Assembly: GCA_030760725.1 (NCBI GenBank)
Contig: JASWHV010000007.1
Span: 27,791,324 to 27,855,323, forward strand
DNA length: 64,000 nucleotides
Direction: 5' to 3'
DNA from: Neostapfia colusana
Taxonomy: Eukaryota > Streptophyta > Magnoliopsida > Poales > Poaceae
Below the pieces are notes generated by a model. That model saw only the letters and a program-made list of their open reading frames with translations. It searched no databases and had not been told where the DNA came from. The position numbers and the translations under genes are program-made. Below are positions 30,158 through 42,281 of this stretch, piece by piece (the first letter of the stretch is position 1; each line of letters opens with the position of its first letter).

Positions 30158-32469
30158 TGTGACACCCTCAATTTCACTACAATGCATTGCATACATTTTT
30201 CATATAGAGAAGCATTTGAAAAGAAGTAGAAATGGAGAAAGAACCATAGAGATAGAGAAAGAACCATAGAAATGGAGAAAGAACCATAGAAATGGGGAAG
30301 GGAATATTGAAATGGAGAAGTGAATATAGAAATGGAGAAAGGAACATAGAAATGGAGAGAAATGGAAATAAGATAGCTCAATTCAGCCATCCCAAATTTC
30401 CCCAAAATTTCCCTATGGGGAATTTCCCCCACATTTCGGGGGAATTGCCCCCAAATTGACCGCAGCCCTAGAGGGGGAAACCCTAGGACTCTTGGGATGA
30501 GTCCCATCTTGCTAGGACTCTCCTTTTACCGCCTTATAAATAGAACCCCCCAGCCCCCCTACACCTTTGGCCGCCGCCCTCCTGCCCCTCCAACTCGCCG
30601 AGTTGCCCCCTGCCCCCCAACTCGCCGAGTTGCACCCCCCCTTGCCGGAGTTTGGCCACCATTGAGCCCCGCCGTCGATCCCCGCTGACGAGCCCTGCCG
30701 TCGAGCATCCTTGTTCATCATAAAACCCCATGAAAGCCCATTAAAACATGCAAGAACACGTACAAACTGGTTCTATAAAACTGCAATACAGGATTTGCAT
30801 TCATCTACTCCATTGCATCTTGAGTAAAGTTTATGCATGATGATTGATTGCTGTAAATTTTGTATGTGTATGGTCGTCAGTAGAAGGACAAGATCAAGAG
30901 GCCGTCTACGAGGAACTACAGCACCAAGACTTCGAGGCGCTTGAGCAACACGAGCCACGGGAGCAAGGCAAGTGTCCCTTGACCATATTGATCCCATGTT
31001 TTGAAACTGTTTTGTTTGCAAAAACATGTATGCTTGAGTCAACTTGATGGGACACCATTTTTACAGGAGTTTACTAGTTTTGTTAACCATCCTTGTCGCC
31101 GGGAAAGTTGATGAGTCAGGTATGGTCATTTTTCCTTTTTGCTTCGCTTAACTTACGGGATACGGGAAGATGAATTAAAACATGGTTAGCTACTGAACTC
31201 ATATGAATAATGATGATGAGAACTTGATGGTGTTAATGAGCATGGAATCAGGGAGATCTAGGCAAGTTTGGTTCATGGATGTTGCTGAATGAGATGGTGG
31301 TTTACTTGCCGTAGATCTAAGGACCGGTTCATGCGAGCACATGCCATGAAAACAGTGCCACCACAAGGCCAAATATGGGTGCGGCTTAGCTGACTAATTA
31401 GGTGTGTTGCTAGCTTGTTATGGACCATTGGATGGCGCAGGGAATGGGAGTCGAGAGGGACTGCCCTGGGAACTGCATGGCACAAGAGGGGGCCCGTGGG
31501 TGGGAGAATGGAGATTCGATCCTGCCGGTGAAACCTCAGCGGGTCTGTACATCCTAGTAGCCCCTTTGTAAAGGCTATTTTGTGATCTCTTAGCCATACA
31601 CCGACGGTTGCGTACTAGTATAATGGAGGTTTTCTCTAGTCGCCGACGGGTGACGAAATCACAAACTTGTGGGTAAAGTGGTGCCACCTCTGCAGAGTGT
31701 AAAACTATCATGATAGCCGTGCTTCCGGTTACAAGCACCTGGCCAACTTCCATGATTAGAGGCAAAACTTGGGATTTTTATTCGGTATGGTTGTGGTATG
31801 GTTATTGGGATTGGTTTCGGGACTGTTTTGAGTCATAACAATGAATTTGGTTTCGGTTATATGAAAAGGAGATGGTTATGAATATTTATGAGTATGAGAT
31901 GAACTTGAGAAATATTATTGGCTGGTTGAAGCATGATAAATATGGTGAATTATGATTAAAGAATGTTGCTGAATTACTTGGTTATGTTAGGATTAAACTC
32001 ACCTAGAAATAGTTGCTGTTTTTACCATGTTTATGAAATAAAATTTGCTTGCTGCAATGAGCTTTTTTATTGCCTACCTTGTTATAAGCTACATGTCATA
32101 CTTTTCCCGCACTTGCTGAGTACGACATGTACTCACCCTTGCATTCCCACATATACATAAGCTTCAGGAAAAGAGTACTTTCAGGAACATGTGGAGTACT
32201 AGGCGTGCGCACTACCGTTAACATGCCTGTGGAGTTAAAGTTGGAGCCTGCTGTCTTAGCCATTTTCTGCTGTCGTTTAGAGTCTTCTGCTGCTAAATAA
32301 GTCGGATATGCATGAGTGAGATATTGAGTCGATGTAATAAAGTACTTAAACACAATTCGTACGTGGTTATATTCTGAATTTCAGTTTGTGGAATACATGT
32401 GTATGTGTGATGAATATCCTGGGCACACATATGCATTCACTTGGTTCATTTTCAGAACCGGGTGTCACA
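30158..32469 (+). repeat. Element A 5' LTR
   Basis: 2312 bases, TGTGACACCC to GGGTGTCACA. It holds a short tandem array near its start and lacks a segment near 30705 that is present in A's 3' LTR (the part around 37700-37800), so it has an internal deletion. Small ORFs in it, such as the Phe/Ser-rich minus-strand frames, are translations of the array and not genes. Confidence 0.9.
30231..30366 (+). repeat. Tandem repeat of about 18-20 bases in LTR A
   Basis: Units are variants of CATAGAAATGGAGAAAGAAC. Matching arrays sit at the same place in the other LTRs of this family: 37263-37352, 37888-38262 and 45468-45762, with different copy numbers. Confidence 0.85.
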
Positions 32470-32472
32470 AAT

Positions 32473-32485
32473 TGGTATCAGAGCC
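32473..32485 (+). promoter_or_regulatory. Element A primer-binding site (initiator-Met tRNA type)
   Basis: TGGTATCAGAGCC, three bases after the LTR end, is complementary to the 3' end of plant initiator methionine tRNA. Confidence 0.88.
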
Positions 32486-32740
32486 ACGTTGACCATAGGA
32501 CGCAAGACTAGGTAGAATGGACACTCTAAAACACATAGGAACACCCCTCTAAACTGCTATTTTTAAAAATTGCTTGCTACTGCACTTTACTTGTCAGTTC
32601 AGCCACCGCAAAGTGCTATTTTCAGCCCCTCTTTTCTTCTTTTCTTTGTGACAGCAACACTTTTGCTTTCTTACTTCATAGCTTCTGAAGTTTTGGAGTT
32701 ATTTCTTCCTTCTCTAAAGTTTCTCATGTCTTATTTATAG

Positions 32741-33715
32741 ATGCCGGTGATTAGGAGCACAACACGCATAAGGACTTGTCCACCACCACGTGGGAGTGCG
32801 CTTAACCCCATTGAGGTGTCCGATGGACCATATTGGGAGGAGGTGAAGATGGAACCTCATGATGAAGATGAAGTCAATAGCTCTATGCATGAGGAAGAGG
32901 ATCCGGAAGATGTGGAACCATTCGAAGACGACATAGAGGATGATCCACAAGAACGGCATTGGTACGCACCTCAGGAGGAGTTTCACGCGTGCTTACACCC
33001 CGTGGAGCCTCATGAAGCTATGTTAGGAGGAGATGAATCCGAAGAGGAGCCACCCCTTGCTGAGGCCGAGAATGAAGGTGATGAACGGGCCAACCGTTCA
33101 GTTCAAGAATTCCGGTCTGACGGGATGGAAGGAGGACACATATCCAAGGAGCTTAAAGAGTTTCTGGATTGCTGCAGCTTATACCCGGAGTATCTTCTCA
33201 AGAAAGTCCCTCGTCTCGGACATGAAGAGTGGAAAGCTGAAGTAACCATCTTATCTAACGGTAGGGTTGTCACTCGGAACTTCACACCCACATGGAGAGC
33301 TACAAGGGTAGAAGCTATCGATGATGCTGCATGGGATGCACTCACCGGACTGTGCTACGCCTTCCGTGAGCAGCTTGAGAACACTACTTTTGAGCTGCAC
33401 CCATATTGGAAGAGTGGTACAAGGCAGATCATTGGAACCCATGGAGGAGCTCTTTCGAACCCACAAGCTGTTGATAAGTCTCATAGGTTGCTCGTGGAGT
33501 TGGGAAACCGCTATGCAAGCGCACAAGAAGAGATCCTTTACCTCCGAAAGAAGCTGTACATTTTGGAAAAACAGGAGGATACTCGTGACAATGCGGGACC
33601 AAATGGAGCACCAGCGCCATCTATCCCTACATGGACCGCCGACTCATCATGGTGTGCGCCCATGTATGCACCACCCCTATCACACGGCGAGAACAGCACC
33701 GCTTCTCACAATTAA
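32741..33715 (+). CDS. Extra ORF upstream of pol in element A (324 residues, intact)
   Basis: Not a normal gag: no zinc knuckle and no gag helical domain. Residues 35-115 are strongly acidic (HDEDEVNSSMHEEEDPEDVE). Residues about 135-215 form a compact region: helix SKELKEFLDCC, strands EWKAEVTILSNGRVVTRNF, and helix VEAIDDAAWDALTGLC. This order recalls a double-stranded-RNA-binding domain with weakened basic positions. Residues about 245-280 are a predicted coiled coil (LLVELGNRYASAQEEILYLR). The ATG follows CTTATTTATAG, a 3'-splice-site-like string. AATAAA occurs at 33733, just past the stop. Element B has a close relative (40962-41795), and element C a distant one of similar layout (52308-51485). 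It is the only unbroken long frame in A. Function unknown; homology to the ORF0 of rice RIRE3/RIRE8-type elements is possible but unchecked. Confidence 0.75.
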   Translation: MPVIRSTTRIRTCPPPRGSALNPIEVSDGPYWEEVKMEPHDEDEVNSSMHEEEDPEDVEPFEDDIEDDPQERHWYAPQEEFHACLHPVEPHEAMLGGDESEEEPPLAEAENEGDERANRSVQEFRSDGMEGGHISKELKEFLDCCSLYPEYLLKKVPRLGHEEWKAEVTILSNGRVVTRNFTPTWRATRVEAIDDAAWDALTGLCYAFREQLENTTFELHPYWKSGTRQIIGTHGGALSNPQAVDKSHRLLVELGNRYASAQEEILYLRKKLYILEKQEDTRDNAGPNGAPAPSIPTWTADSSWCAPMYAPPLSHGENSTASHN

Positions 33716-34058
33716 GTTTAGGTTTCCATTGAATAAAGTTGTAATAGGAACGTTTACATCGTAGTAGCTTGAATAAGAGTGGTGTGCTGAAATTTTTGTG
33801 ATGATTGCTTGGTTTGTGTGCTGATGTGAGCTGTGGGACGCTTCGGCGAATGTCCACATCCACACATAGTGGAGAGATGTGAGATGCTTCGGCACGTGTT
33901 CACATCCTCATATAGGCTGAAATTAATAAAAGAAGTTGCTTAGTTAATACACCTTGATGCATATAGTTGGGAAATCGCTTCTTTCAAATATGAATTCTAG
34001 CACCTACAAATATAGTATGTCCGAAAGTAAGCCTTAAAATAAGGGGGTAGACTTTCCT
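33716..34058 (+). other. Spacer between extra ORF and pol where gag is missing
   Basis: About 340 AT-rich bases with possible poly(A) signals (AATAAA at 33733, AATAAAAG at 33926). Gag and the active-site half of protease should be here and are absent. Element B has the same arrangement (41796-42281), so the loss is a family feature and not a single accident. Confidence 0.65.
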
Positions 34059-37000
34059 GCCAACCTTATTGTCTTGGATTCCCAAGGGATTGACATAATA
34101 CATGGAATGGACTAGTTAAGCAAGCACAACGGAGTGATTCAATGTGCTCAGAGGATCGTGCAGTTGACGAGTGAGCACGGTACTCGTATTGAGTTCGAGG
34201 CAGCCCAACCTACAACGGAGAAAGCAGTGCTGAACCACATCAAAGAAGCGACATTGGAAAGCATTCCGGTGGTTCAAGAATATTCAGATGTGTTCCCGGA
34301 GGAACTTGCAGGTATGCCACCTGACCGGGACATTGAGTTTACCATTGATTTGGTACCCGGAACTGCACCTATTGCAAATAGCCCATATAGGATGCCTGCA
34401 AATGAATTAGTGGAGCTAAAAAAACAAATTCAGTAGCGGCTAGATAAGGGTTTTATACGCCCAAGCTCGTCACCTTGGGGAGCCCCCGTGCTCTTCGTGG
34501 ACAAGAAAGATGGGACCCAAAGGATGTGTGTAGACTATAGGTATCTCAACGAGGTGATGCTCAAGAATAAATATCCACTGCCTCGCATAGTGGACTTGTT
34601 AGATCAAATGAAAGGTGCCCAAATTTTCTCCAAGATTGATCTTCGGTCGAGATACTTCCAGCTGAAGATTAAGCCCTCCGACGTACCCAAGACTGCATTT
34701 CGAACACGGTATGGTCCGTATGAATATACCGTTATGTCTTTTGGGTTAACAAATGCACCTACATACTTTATGTACCTCATGAATAAGGTCTTCATGGAGT
34801 ACTTGGATAAGTTTGTCGTGGTTTTCATCGACGACATCATGGTATATTCAAAAAGCGAGGAAGAACATGAAGAACACATGAGATTAACATTGTAGAAACT
34901 GCGCGAGCATCAATTGTATGCCAAGTTCAGCAAGTGTCAATTTTGGCTAAAGGAAATATCATTCTTAGGCCACATTATCTCAGAAGTAGGAGTATTGGTT
35001 GATCCCAGAAAAGTGAGAGATGTTTTGAAGTGGAACCAACCGCAGAATGTGAGGGATATTAGGGGTTTCCTTGGAATGGCTGCATACTCTCGCAGGTTCA
35101 TCAAGGATTTCTCCAAAATAGCAAAGCCTATGACGGAATTGTTGATGAAGGGGAAAGCATTTCAGTGGACACCAGCGTGTCAAGAAAGCTTTGAGGAGAT
35201 AAAGAAGAGATTAACAACAGCGCCAGTTTTGATATTGCCAGACGTGACCAAGAGTTTCGATATATATTGTGACGCATCAAGACAAGGGCTCGGATGTGTG
35301 CTCATGCAAGGAGGCCAAGTGGTAGCCTATGCATCGAGACAACTAAAGAAACATGAGCTGAATTACCCCGCACATGAACTGGAACTTGCAGCCGTGGCAC
35401 ATGACTTGAAGATTTGGAGGCATTACATCCTTGGTCACCGATGTGAGATATACACGGATCATAAAAGCCTCAAGTATATATTCACGCAAACGGATCTGAA
35501 TTTGAGGTAACGTCGATGGTTGGAACTCATCAAGGATTATGATGTTGGAATCAACTATAACCCCAGAAAGGCCAATGTAGTAGCTGATGCGTTGAGCCAA
35601 AAAGGAGGATGTCATCAACTCACGGTTCGGGAGCTGCCACCCGAGCTGCGTAGGGAGTTTGAACAGTTGCATCTCGGATTCTTGAACGAGAAGGAGGTGA
35701 TAGAACTGAATTCAACACTGGAACAAGAGATACGAGATGGCCAAGCAACAGATGAGGAAATCAAGGAAATCAAGGGGAAAATCCGACAAGGCATAGAAAA
35801 AGAATTTCAAGGAAGACGAGAATGGTACGCTTTGGTTAGGGAAAAGGATTTGTGTGCCTAACGTGAAGCACATATGCGACACGAAACTAAAGGAGGCACA
35901 TGACTCACCTTATTCCATACATCACGGCTGTACAAAGATGTACAAGGACCTGAAAACTTGCTATTGGTGGGATGGTATGAGAAGGGACATCACTGAATAT
36001 GTCGCCTTATGCGACACGTGCCAACGAGTGAAGGCCGAACATCAAAGACCCGATGGACTGTTGCAGCCATTGAAAGTACCCGAGTGGAAGTGGGAAGACA
36101 TCAGCATGGATTTCAAAGTCGAAATGCCACATACTCAGTTGGGTTATGACTCTATTTGGGTTATCGTGGACCGATTGACGAAAACAGCCCACTTTCTTCC
36201 TGTTAGAACCAAGTACACCGTCGCCCAACTAGCCGAGCTGTATATGGAGCAAATCGTGTGTCGTCATGGAGTTCCGAAGAGGATAGTTTCAGATCGAGAC
36301 TCTCAATTTACCTCTAGGTTATGGAAAAAGCTGCATGAAGCCATGGGTACACGGTTGAATTTTAGCTCCGCATATCACCCATAAATCGATGGGCAAACTG
36401 AGAGAACAAATCAAATTTTGGAAGACATGTTAAGAGATTGCGCTTTGAAGCATGGGCGTAGTTGGGATAGGAGCTTGCCGTATGCTGAATTCTCGTACAA
36501 CAACAGTTACCAAGCTAGCTTGAATATGTCACGAGCATTGTATGGTAGACAGTGTAGGACACCGTTGTTCTGGAACAAGACCGGAGAAAGCCAAGTATTT
36601 GGACCCGAAGTGCTGCAAGACGCTAAAAAGCAAGTCCAAATGATACATGGAAACTTGAAGGCCGCTCAGTCACGACAAAAGGGTTATGCGGACAATAGGT
36701 GAAGAAGATTGACCTTTGAAGTGGGAGACTTCGTGTATATTAAGGTGTCGCCTATCCGAGGCCAATGACGGTTCAATGTCAAAGGAAAATTAGCACCGCG
36801 CTACATCGGGCCATTCAAGATTTTGGGCAAGCAAGGAGAGGTAGCCTGTCAACTAGAGCTGCCAACGCACCTCTCCGACGTGCACGATGTGTTTCACGTA
36901 TCTCAGCTCAAGAAATGCTTAAGAGTGCCGGAAGAACAAGCACCAATGGACGAGCTAGAGCTTTAAGAGGATCTGACCTACGTGGAACACCCCATCAAAA

Positions 37001-37150
37001 TTTTAGATGTAAAGGAGAGGGTCACGAGGAAAAAAGTAATTCGTTGGTGCAAGGTACAGTGGAGCCATCACACGGAAGCCAAAACTACATGGGAGCGTGA
37101 GGAAGATCTCAAGGCAGAATTCCCCCATCTTTTCTCCACTCTATAGAATC
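34059..37150 (+). pseudogene. Element A pol: protease end, RT, RNase H, integrase, chromodomain-like tail (many stops)
   Basis: The frame enters at the end of protease (GIDIIHGMD). Reverse transcriptase follows: [37 protein letters not shown] and the catalytic [10 protein letters not shown] (about 34835). RNase H has [23 protein letters not shown] and [10 protein letters not shown]. The integrase zinc finger spans [11 protein letters not shown] to CDTCQRVK; the core acids lie in SMDFKVEMP, IVSDRDSQFTS and GQTERTNQILEDML. The tail has LAPRYIGPFKILGK, VSQLKKCL and a chromodomain-like VIRWCKVQWSHHT. In-frame stops lie at 34113, 34434, 34893, 35508, 36382, 36700, 36766, 36964 and 37144, plus a frameshift near 35850. 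Identification is certain; the gene is dead. Confidence 0.95.
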
Positions 37151-37170
37151 TCGAGAGCGAGATTCATTTT

Positions 37171-37186
37171 AAGGGGGGGGGAGGGT
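37171..37186 (+). promoter_or_regulatory. Element A polypurine tract
   Basis: AAGGGGGGGGAGGG just before the 3' LTR at 37192. Confidence 0.7.
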
Positions 37187-37191
37187 AAATT

Positions 37192-37820
37192 TGTGACACC
37201 CTCAATTTCACTACCATGCATTGCATACATTTTTCATGTAGAGAAGAATTTGAAAAGAAGTATAAATGGAGAAAGAACCATCGAAAAGGAGAAGGGAATA
37301 TAGAAATGGAGAAGGGAATATAGAAATGGAGAAAGAAACAAAGAAATGGAGAGAAATGTAAATAAGATAGCTGAATTGAGCCATCCCAAATTTCCCCACC
37401 AAATTTCCCCAAACTTTCCCCAAATCTCCCCAAATTCCCCAAAATTCCCCTATGGGGAATTTCCCCAACATTGGCCGCAGCCCTAGAGGGGGGGAAAACC
37501 CTAGGACTCTTGGGATGAGTCCCATCTTGCTAGGACTCTCCTTTTCCCCCCTTATAAATACAACCCCCCAGCCCCCCCCATTCACCTTTAGCTTCCGCCC
37601 CTGCCCCTCCAACTCGCCGAGTTGCCCCCTGCCCCCCAACTCGCCGAGTTGCACCCCCCATGCCGGAGTTTGGCCGCCGTCGAGCCCTGCCAACGAGCTC
37701 AACCGTCAAGCCCCGCCGACAAGCCTCGCCGTCGCTAGAGAAGAAGCCCGACGTTCTGCCCTACCATAATTCTCCGCAGAAAAATCCCCCGCTGGTGCCA
37801 TTGCTAGGAGGGAGGCCCTG
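37192..37820 (+). repeat. Element A 3' LTR, first part
   Basis: Begins TGTGACACCC like the 5' LTR and runs to 37820, where element B is inserted. The last five bases, CCCTG, are the likely target duplication of B. The rest of this LTR is deleted except for 58587-58768. Confidence 0.85.
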
Positions 37821-40691
37821 TGTAACACCCTCGAATTCATTACCATGCATTGCATACATTGTTCATGTAGAAAAGTATTGTAAAAGAACTAGAAATAGAG
37901 AAAGAACCATAGAAATGGAGAAAGAACCATAGAAATGGACAAAAGAACCATAGAAATGGAGAAAGAACCATAGAAATGGAGGAAGGAACCATACAAATGG
38001 AGGAAAAAGCATAGAAATGGATAAGGGAATATAGAAATGGAGAATGGGGCATAGAAATGGAGAAGGGAAATGTAGAAATGGAGAATGGGACATAGAAATG
38101 CAGAGGGGAATGTAGAAATGGAGAATGGGACATAGAAATGGAGAGGGGAATGTAGAAATAGAGAATGGGACATAGAAATGGAGAGGGGAATGTAGAAATG
38201 GAGAATGGGACATAGAAATGGAGAGGGGAATGTAGAAATGGAACACGTGACATAGAAATGGTAAGGAATGGGAAAAAGATAGCTGAAATAAACCATTCCC
38301 AAATTTCCCCCAAAGTTTCCAAATTCCCCAATTCCAAAAAAGGGGAATTTTCCCCATATTTGGGGAATTAAATCCCCCAAGGCTGCCGTACCTAACTGAA
38401 AAGATAAGTTTGTTAAGATCCAAAATTGAGTAGGACTCTTATTTGAGCTCCAATTGGAGTAAGACTCCTCCCTCCCCCCCCTATAAATACAACCCAAGCC
38501 CCCCCCCCCTCTTTGGCCGCAGCCTCCCCCTCCTCTCCCCCTCCGAAGTCGGCAACTTGGAGCCCCTGCCCCCCCCCCCAAATCACCGAGTTTGCACCCC
38601 CCTCGCCGGAGTTTGGTCGCCGGTGAGCCCCGCCGTCGAGCCCCGCTGTCGCCGGAGAAGAAGCCCGACGATCTATCCTGCCCTAATCTTCCATAGAAAA
38701 ATTCCCTGCTGCTGCCATTGCTAGGAGGAAGTCACTGCCACCAAAAGGAAGTGAGGTAGGTCTTACATTACCCATCTTATGAAGTCGCCACTGTTTCTGC
38801 GCATCCGTTTTCTTCGCCCCCTTCAAGCAGAAACTTTTATGTGTGGACAGATCGTGTTTTGAACGGTTTTTGATGGTGGAATTGATCTATATCTTGAGTC
38901 AAGATCATCACCACGTCCACACTTGATCCCTACACCCTTGTTCATCTTAAAACCCCATGAAAGCCCATTAAATCATGCAAGAACACGTACAAACTGGATT
39001 AATAAAACTGCACCATAGGATTTGCATTCATCTACCTCATTGCATCTTGAGTAAAGTTTGTGTATGATGATTGATTGCTGTGAATTTTGTATGTGCATGA
39101 TCGTGAGTAGAAGGACAAGCTCAAGAGGCCATCTACGAGGAACTACAGCACCAATACTTTGAGACGCTTGAACAACAAGAACCATGAGAGCAAGGCAAGT
39201 GCCCCTTTACCATATTGGTCCCATGTTTTGAAACTGTTTTGTTTAAGAAACCTCGTATGTTTGAATCAGCTTGATGGAACACCCTTTTATAGAAGTTTAC
39301 TAGTTTTGTTAACCATCCTTGTTGCCAGCAAAGTTGATGAGTCAGGTATGGTTGTTTTTCCTTTTTGCTTCGCTTAATTAACGGGATACGGGAAGCTGAA
39401 TTAAAACATGGTTACCTACTGCACTCATATGAATAATGATGATTAGAACTTGATGGTGTTAATGAGCATGGAATCGGGGAGATCTAGGCAAGCTTGGTTC
39501 GTGGATGTTGCTGAATGAGATGGTGGTTTACTTGCCGTAGATCTAAGGATCGGTTCATGCCAGCACATGCCAGGAAAACAGTGCCACCACAAGGCCAAAT
39601 ATGGGTGCGGCTTAGCTGACTAATTAGGTGTGTTGCTAGGTTGTTATGGACCGTGGATGGCACGGGGAATGGGAGTCAAGGAGGACTGCACTGGGAACTT
39701 CATGGCACGAGAGGGGGCCCGTGGGTGGGAGAATGGTGATTCGAGCCTGCCGGTGAAACCTCAGTGAGTCCATACATCTAGTAGCCCCTTTGTAAAGGCT
39801 ATTTTGTGATCTCTTCGCCATACACCAACAGTTGTGTACTGGTATAATGGAGGTTTTGCAGTCGCCGACGGGTGACAAAATCACGAACTTGTGGGTAAAG
39901 TGGTGCCACCTCTGCAGAGTGTAAAACTATCATGATAGCCGTGCTTCCGGTCACAAGCACCTGGCCAACTCACATGATTAGAGGGAAAACTTGGGATGGT
40001 TATTCAGTATGGTTATGGTATGGTCATTGGGATTTGTTTTGGGACTGTTTTGAGTCATGACAATGAGTTTGGTTTTGGTTATATGAAAATGAGATGGATA
40101 TGAATATTTATGAGTATGAGATGAACTTGAGAAAGATTTTTGGCTGGTTGAGACATGATAAATGGTGAATTATGATGAAGGAATGTTGCTGATTTAACTT
40201 GGTTATGATGGGATTAAACTCACCTAGACATAGTTGCTGTTTTTATCATGTTTGTGAAATAAAATTTGCTTGCTGCAATGAGCCTTTTTATTCCATATCT
40301 TGTTGTAAGCTACATATCATAGCTTTCCCGCACTTGCTGAGTACGACATGTACTCACCCTTGCATTACAACATAAACATCAGCTACAAGAGATGAGTACT
40401 TCGAGGACCATGTGGAGTACTAGGCGTGCGAACTACCGTCAACATGCTTGTGGAGTTGAAGTTGGAGCCTGCTAGTTTAGTCATTTTCTGCTGTCGTTTA
40501 GAAACTTCCGCTGCAGGAATAAGTTAGAGATTCATGAGTGAGACTTTAAGTCATTGTAATAAAGTACTTAAACACTATTTATTCGTGGTTATATTCTGAA
40601 TTCAGTTTGTGGATTACATGTGTATGTGTGATGAACATCCTGCGCACACATATGCATTCACTAGGTTCTATTTTTAGAACCGGGTGTCACA
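37821..40691 (+). repeat. Element B 5' LTR
   Basis: About 2871 bases from TGTAACACCC to GGGTGTCACA. Contains the longest copy of the AGAAATGGAGAA tandem array (37888-38262). Aligns along its whole length with LTR A plus the segment deleted there. Confidence 0.9.
37888..38262 (+). repeat. Expanded tandem repeat in LTR B
   Basis: About twenty units of CATAGAAATGGAGAATGGGA and GGGAATGTAGAAATGGAGA, giving a higher-order pair of about 40 bases between 38040 and 38240. Confidence 0.85.
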
Positions 40692-40694
40692 GAT

Positions 40695-40707
40695 TGGTAT
40701 CAGAACC
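40695..40707 (+). promoter_or_regulatory. Element B primer-binding site
   Basis: TGGTATCAGAACC, one base different from the site in A (GAGCC). Three bases after the LTR end. Confidence 0.8.
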
Positions 40708-40961
40708 ATGTTGACCGTAGAAAGCAAGCCTAGGTAGAATGGACACTCTAAAACACATAGGAACACCCCTCTAAACTGCTATTTTCAAAAATTGCTTGCT
40801 GCTACACTTTACTTGTCAATTCAGCCACCACAAAGTGCTATTTTCAGCCCCTCTTTTCTTCTTTTCTTGTGGGCAGCCATACTTTTTGTTTCCTTGCTTC
40901 ATAGCTTCAGGTTTTGGAGTTATTTCCTTCTTCCATAAAGATTCTATTGTCTTATTTATAG

Positions 40962-41795
40962 ATGCCGGTGACTAGGCGCACAACACGGATAAGGACTCAT
41001 CCACCACCACTTGAGAGTGCACTTAACCCCATTGAGGTGTCCGATGGACCATATTGGGAGGAGGTGAAGATGGAACCTCATGATGAAGATGAATTAAATA
41101 ACTCTATGCATGAGGAAGAGGACACAGAAGAGGTGGAACCATTCGAAGACGACATGGAGGATGATCCACAAGAACGGCATTGGTACGTACCTCAAGAGGA
41201 GTTTCACGTGGGCTTACAATCCGTGGAGCCTCATGAAGCTATGTCGGGAGGAGATGAATCCGAAGATGAGCCACCCCTTGCTGAGGCCAATAATGAAGGT
41301 GATGAACGGGCCAACCATTCAGTTCAAGAATTTCGGTCCGACGGAATGGAAGGAGGACACATATCCAAGGAGCTCAAAGAATTTCTGGATTGCTGCAGCT
41401 TATACCCGGAATATCTCCTCAGGAAAGTCCCTCGTCTCGGACATGAAGAGTGGAAGGCTGATGTAACCATCCTATCTAACGGTAGGGTTGTCACTCGGCA
41501 CTTCACACCCACATGGAGAGCTACAATGGCAGAAGCTATCGATGATGCTGCATGGGAAGCACTCACCGGACTGTGCTACGCCTTCCATGAGAAGCTTGAG
41601 GACACAACTTTTGAGCTGCACCCGTATCGGAAGAGTGGTACAAGGGAGATCATTGGACCCCATGTAACAGCTCTTTCCAACCCACAATCTGCTGACAAGT
41701 CTCAAAGGTTGCTCCTGGAGTTAGGAAACCGCTATGCAAGCGCACAAGAAGAGATCTGTTACCTCTGCAAGAAGCTGTATTTGCTGGAAAGATAA
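40962..41795 (+). pseudogene. Extra ORF of element B (stop near the C-terminus)
   Basis: Closely similar to the ORF in A over 277 residues: acidic N-terminal half, SKELKEFLDCCSLYPEYLLR, EWKADVTILSNGRVVTRHF, IDDAAWEALTGLCYAF and the coiled-coil LLLELGNRYASAQEEICYL. A TAA at 41793 ends it about 46 codons early; the lost tail is still readable downstream (ASSIPTWTADSPW). Its ATG follows CTTATTTATAG as in A. The loss removes only the Pro/Ser-rich tail, so the folded part could still be made. Confidence 0.75.
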
Positions 41796-42281
41796 AAAGA
41801 GACGTGTGTCAACGCGGGAGCAAATGGAGCACCAGCGTCATCTATCCCTACATGGACTGCTGACTCACCATGGCATGCGCCCATTTATGGACCACCCCCA
41901 TCACACGGCGAGAACAGCACCGGTTCTCACGATTAAGTTTAGGTTTCCATTGAATAAAGCTGTAATAGGAACATTTAGATCGTAGTAGCTTGAATAAGAG
42001 TAGTGTGCTGAACTTTTGTGATGATTGCTCGTGTTTTTGTGCTTGGTGTGAGTTGTGGAACGCTTCGGCGAATGTCCATATCCACACATAGTAGAGAGAT
42101 GTGAGATGCTTCGGCACATGTTCACATCCTCATATAGGCTGAAATTAATAAAAGAAGTTGCTTAGTTCATACACCTTGATGCATATAGTTGGGAAATCGC
42201 TTCTTTCAAATCTGAATTCTAGCTCCAACAAATATAGTGTGTCCGAAAGTAATCCTTAAAATAAGGGGGGTAGACTTTCTT
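41796..42281 (+). other. Spacer in element B matching the gag-less spacer of A
   Basis: Colinear with 33716-34058 of A plus the lost ORF tail. AATAAA at about 41954. No gag. Confidence 0.6.

Noticed and set aside
37840..38581. Phe/Ser/Pro-rich minus-strand ORFs that look like a membrane protein
   Set aside because: They are translations of the AGAAATGGAGAA tandem array in an LTR and change length with it. The matching ORFs at 30109-30507, 37164-37702 and 45417-45917 are rejected for the same reason.
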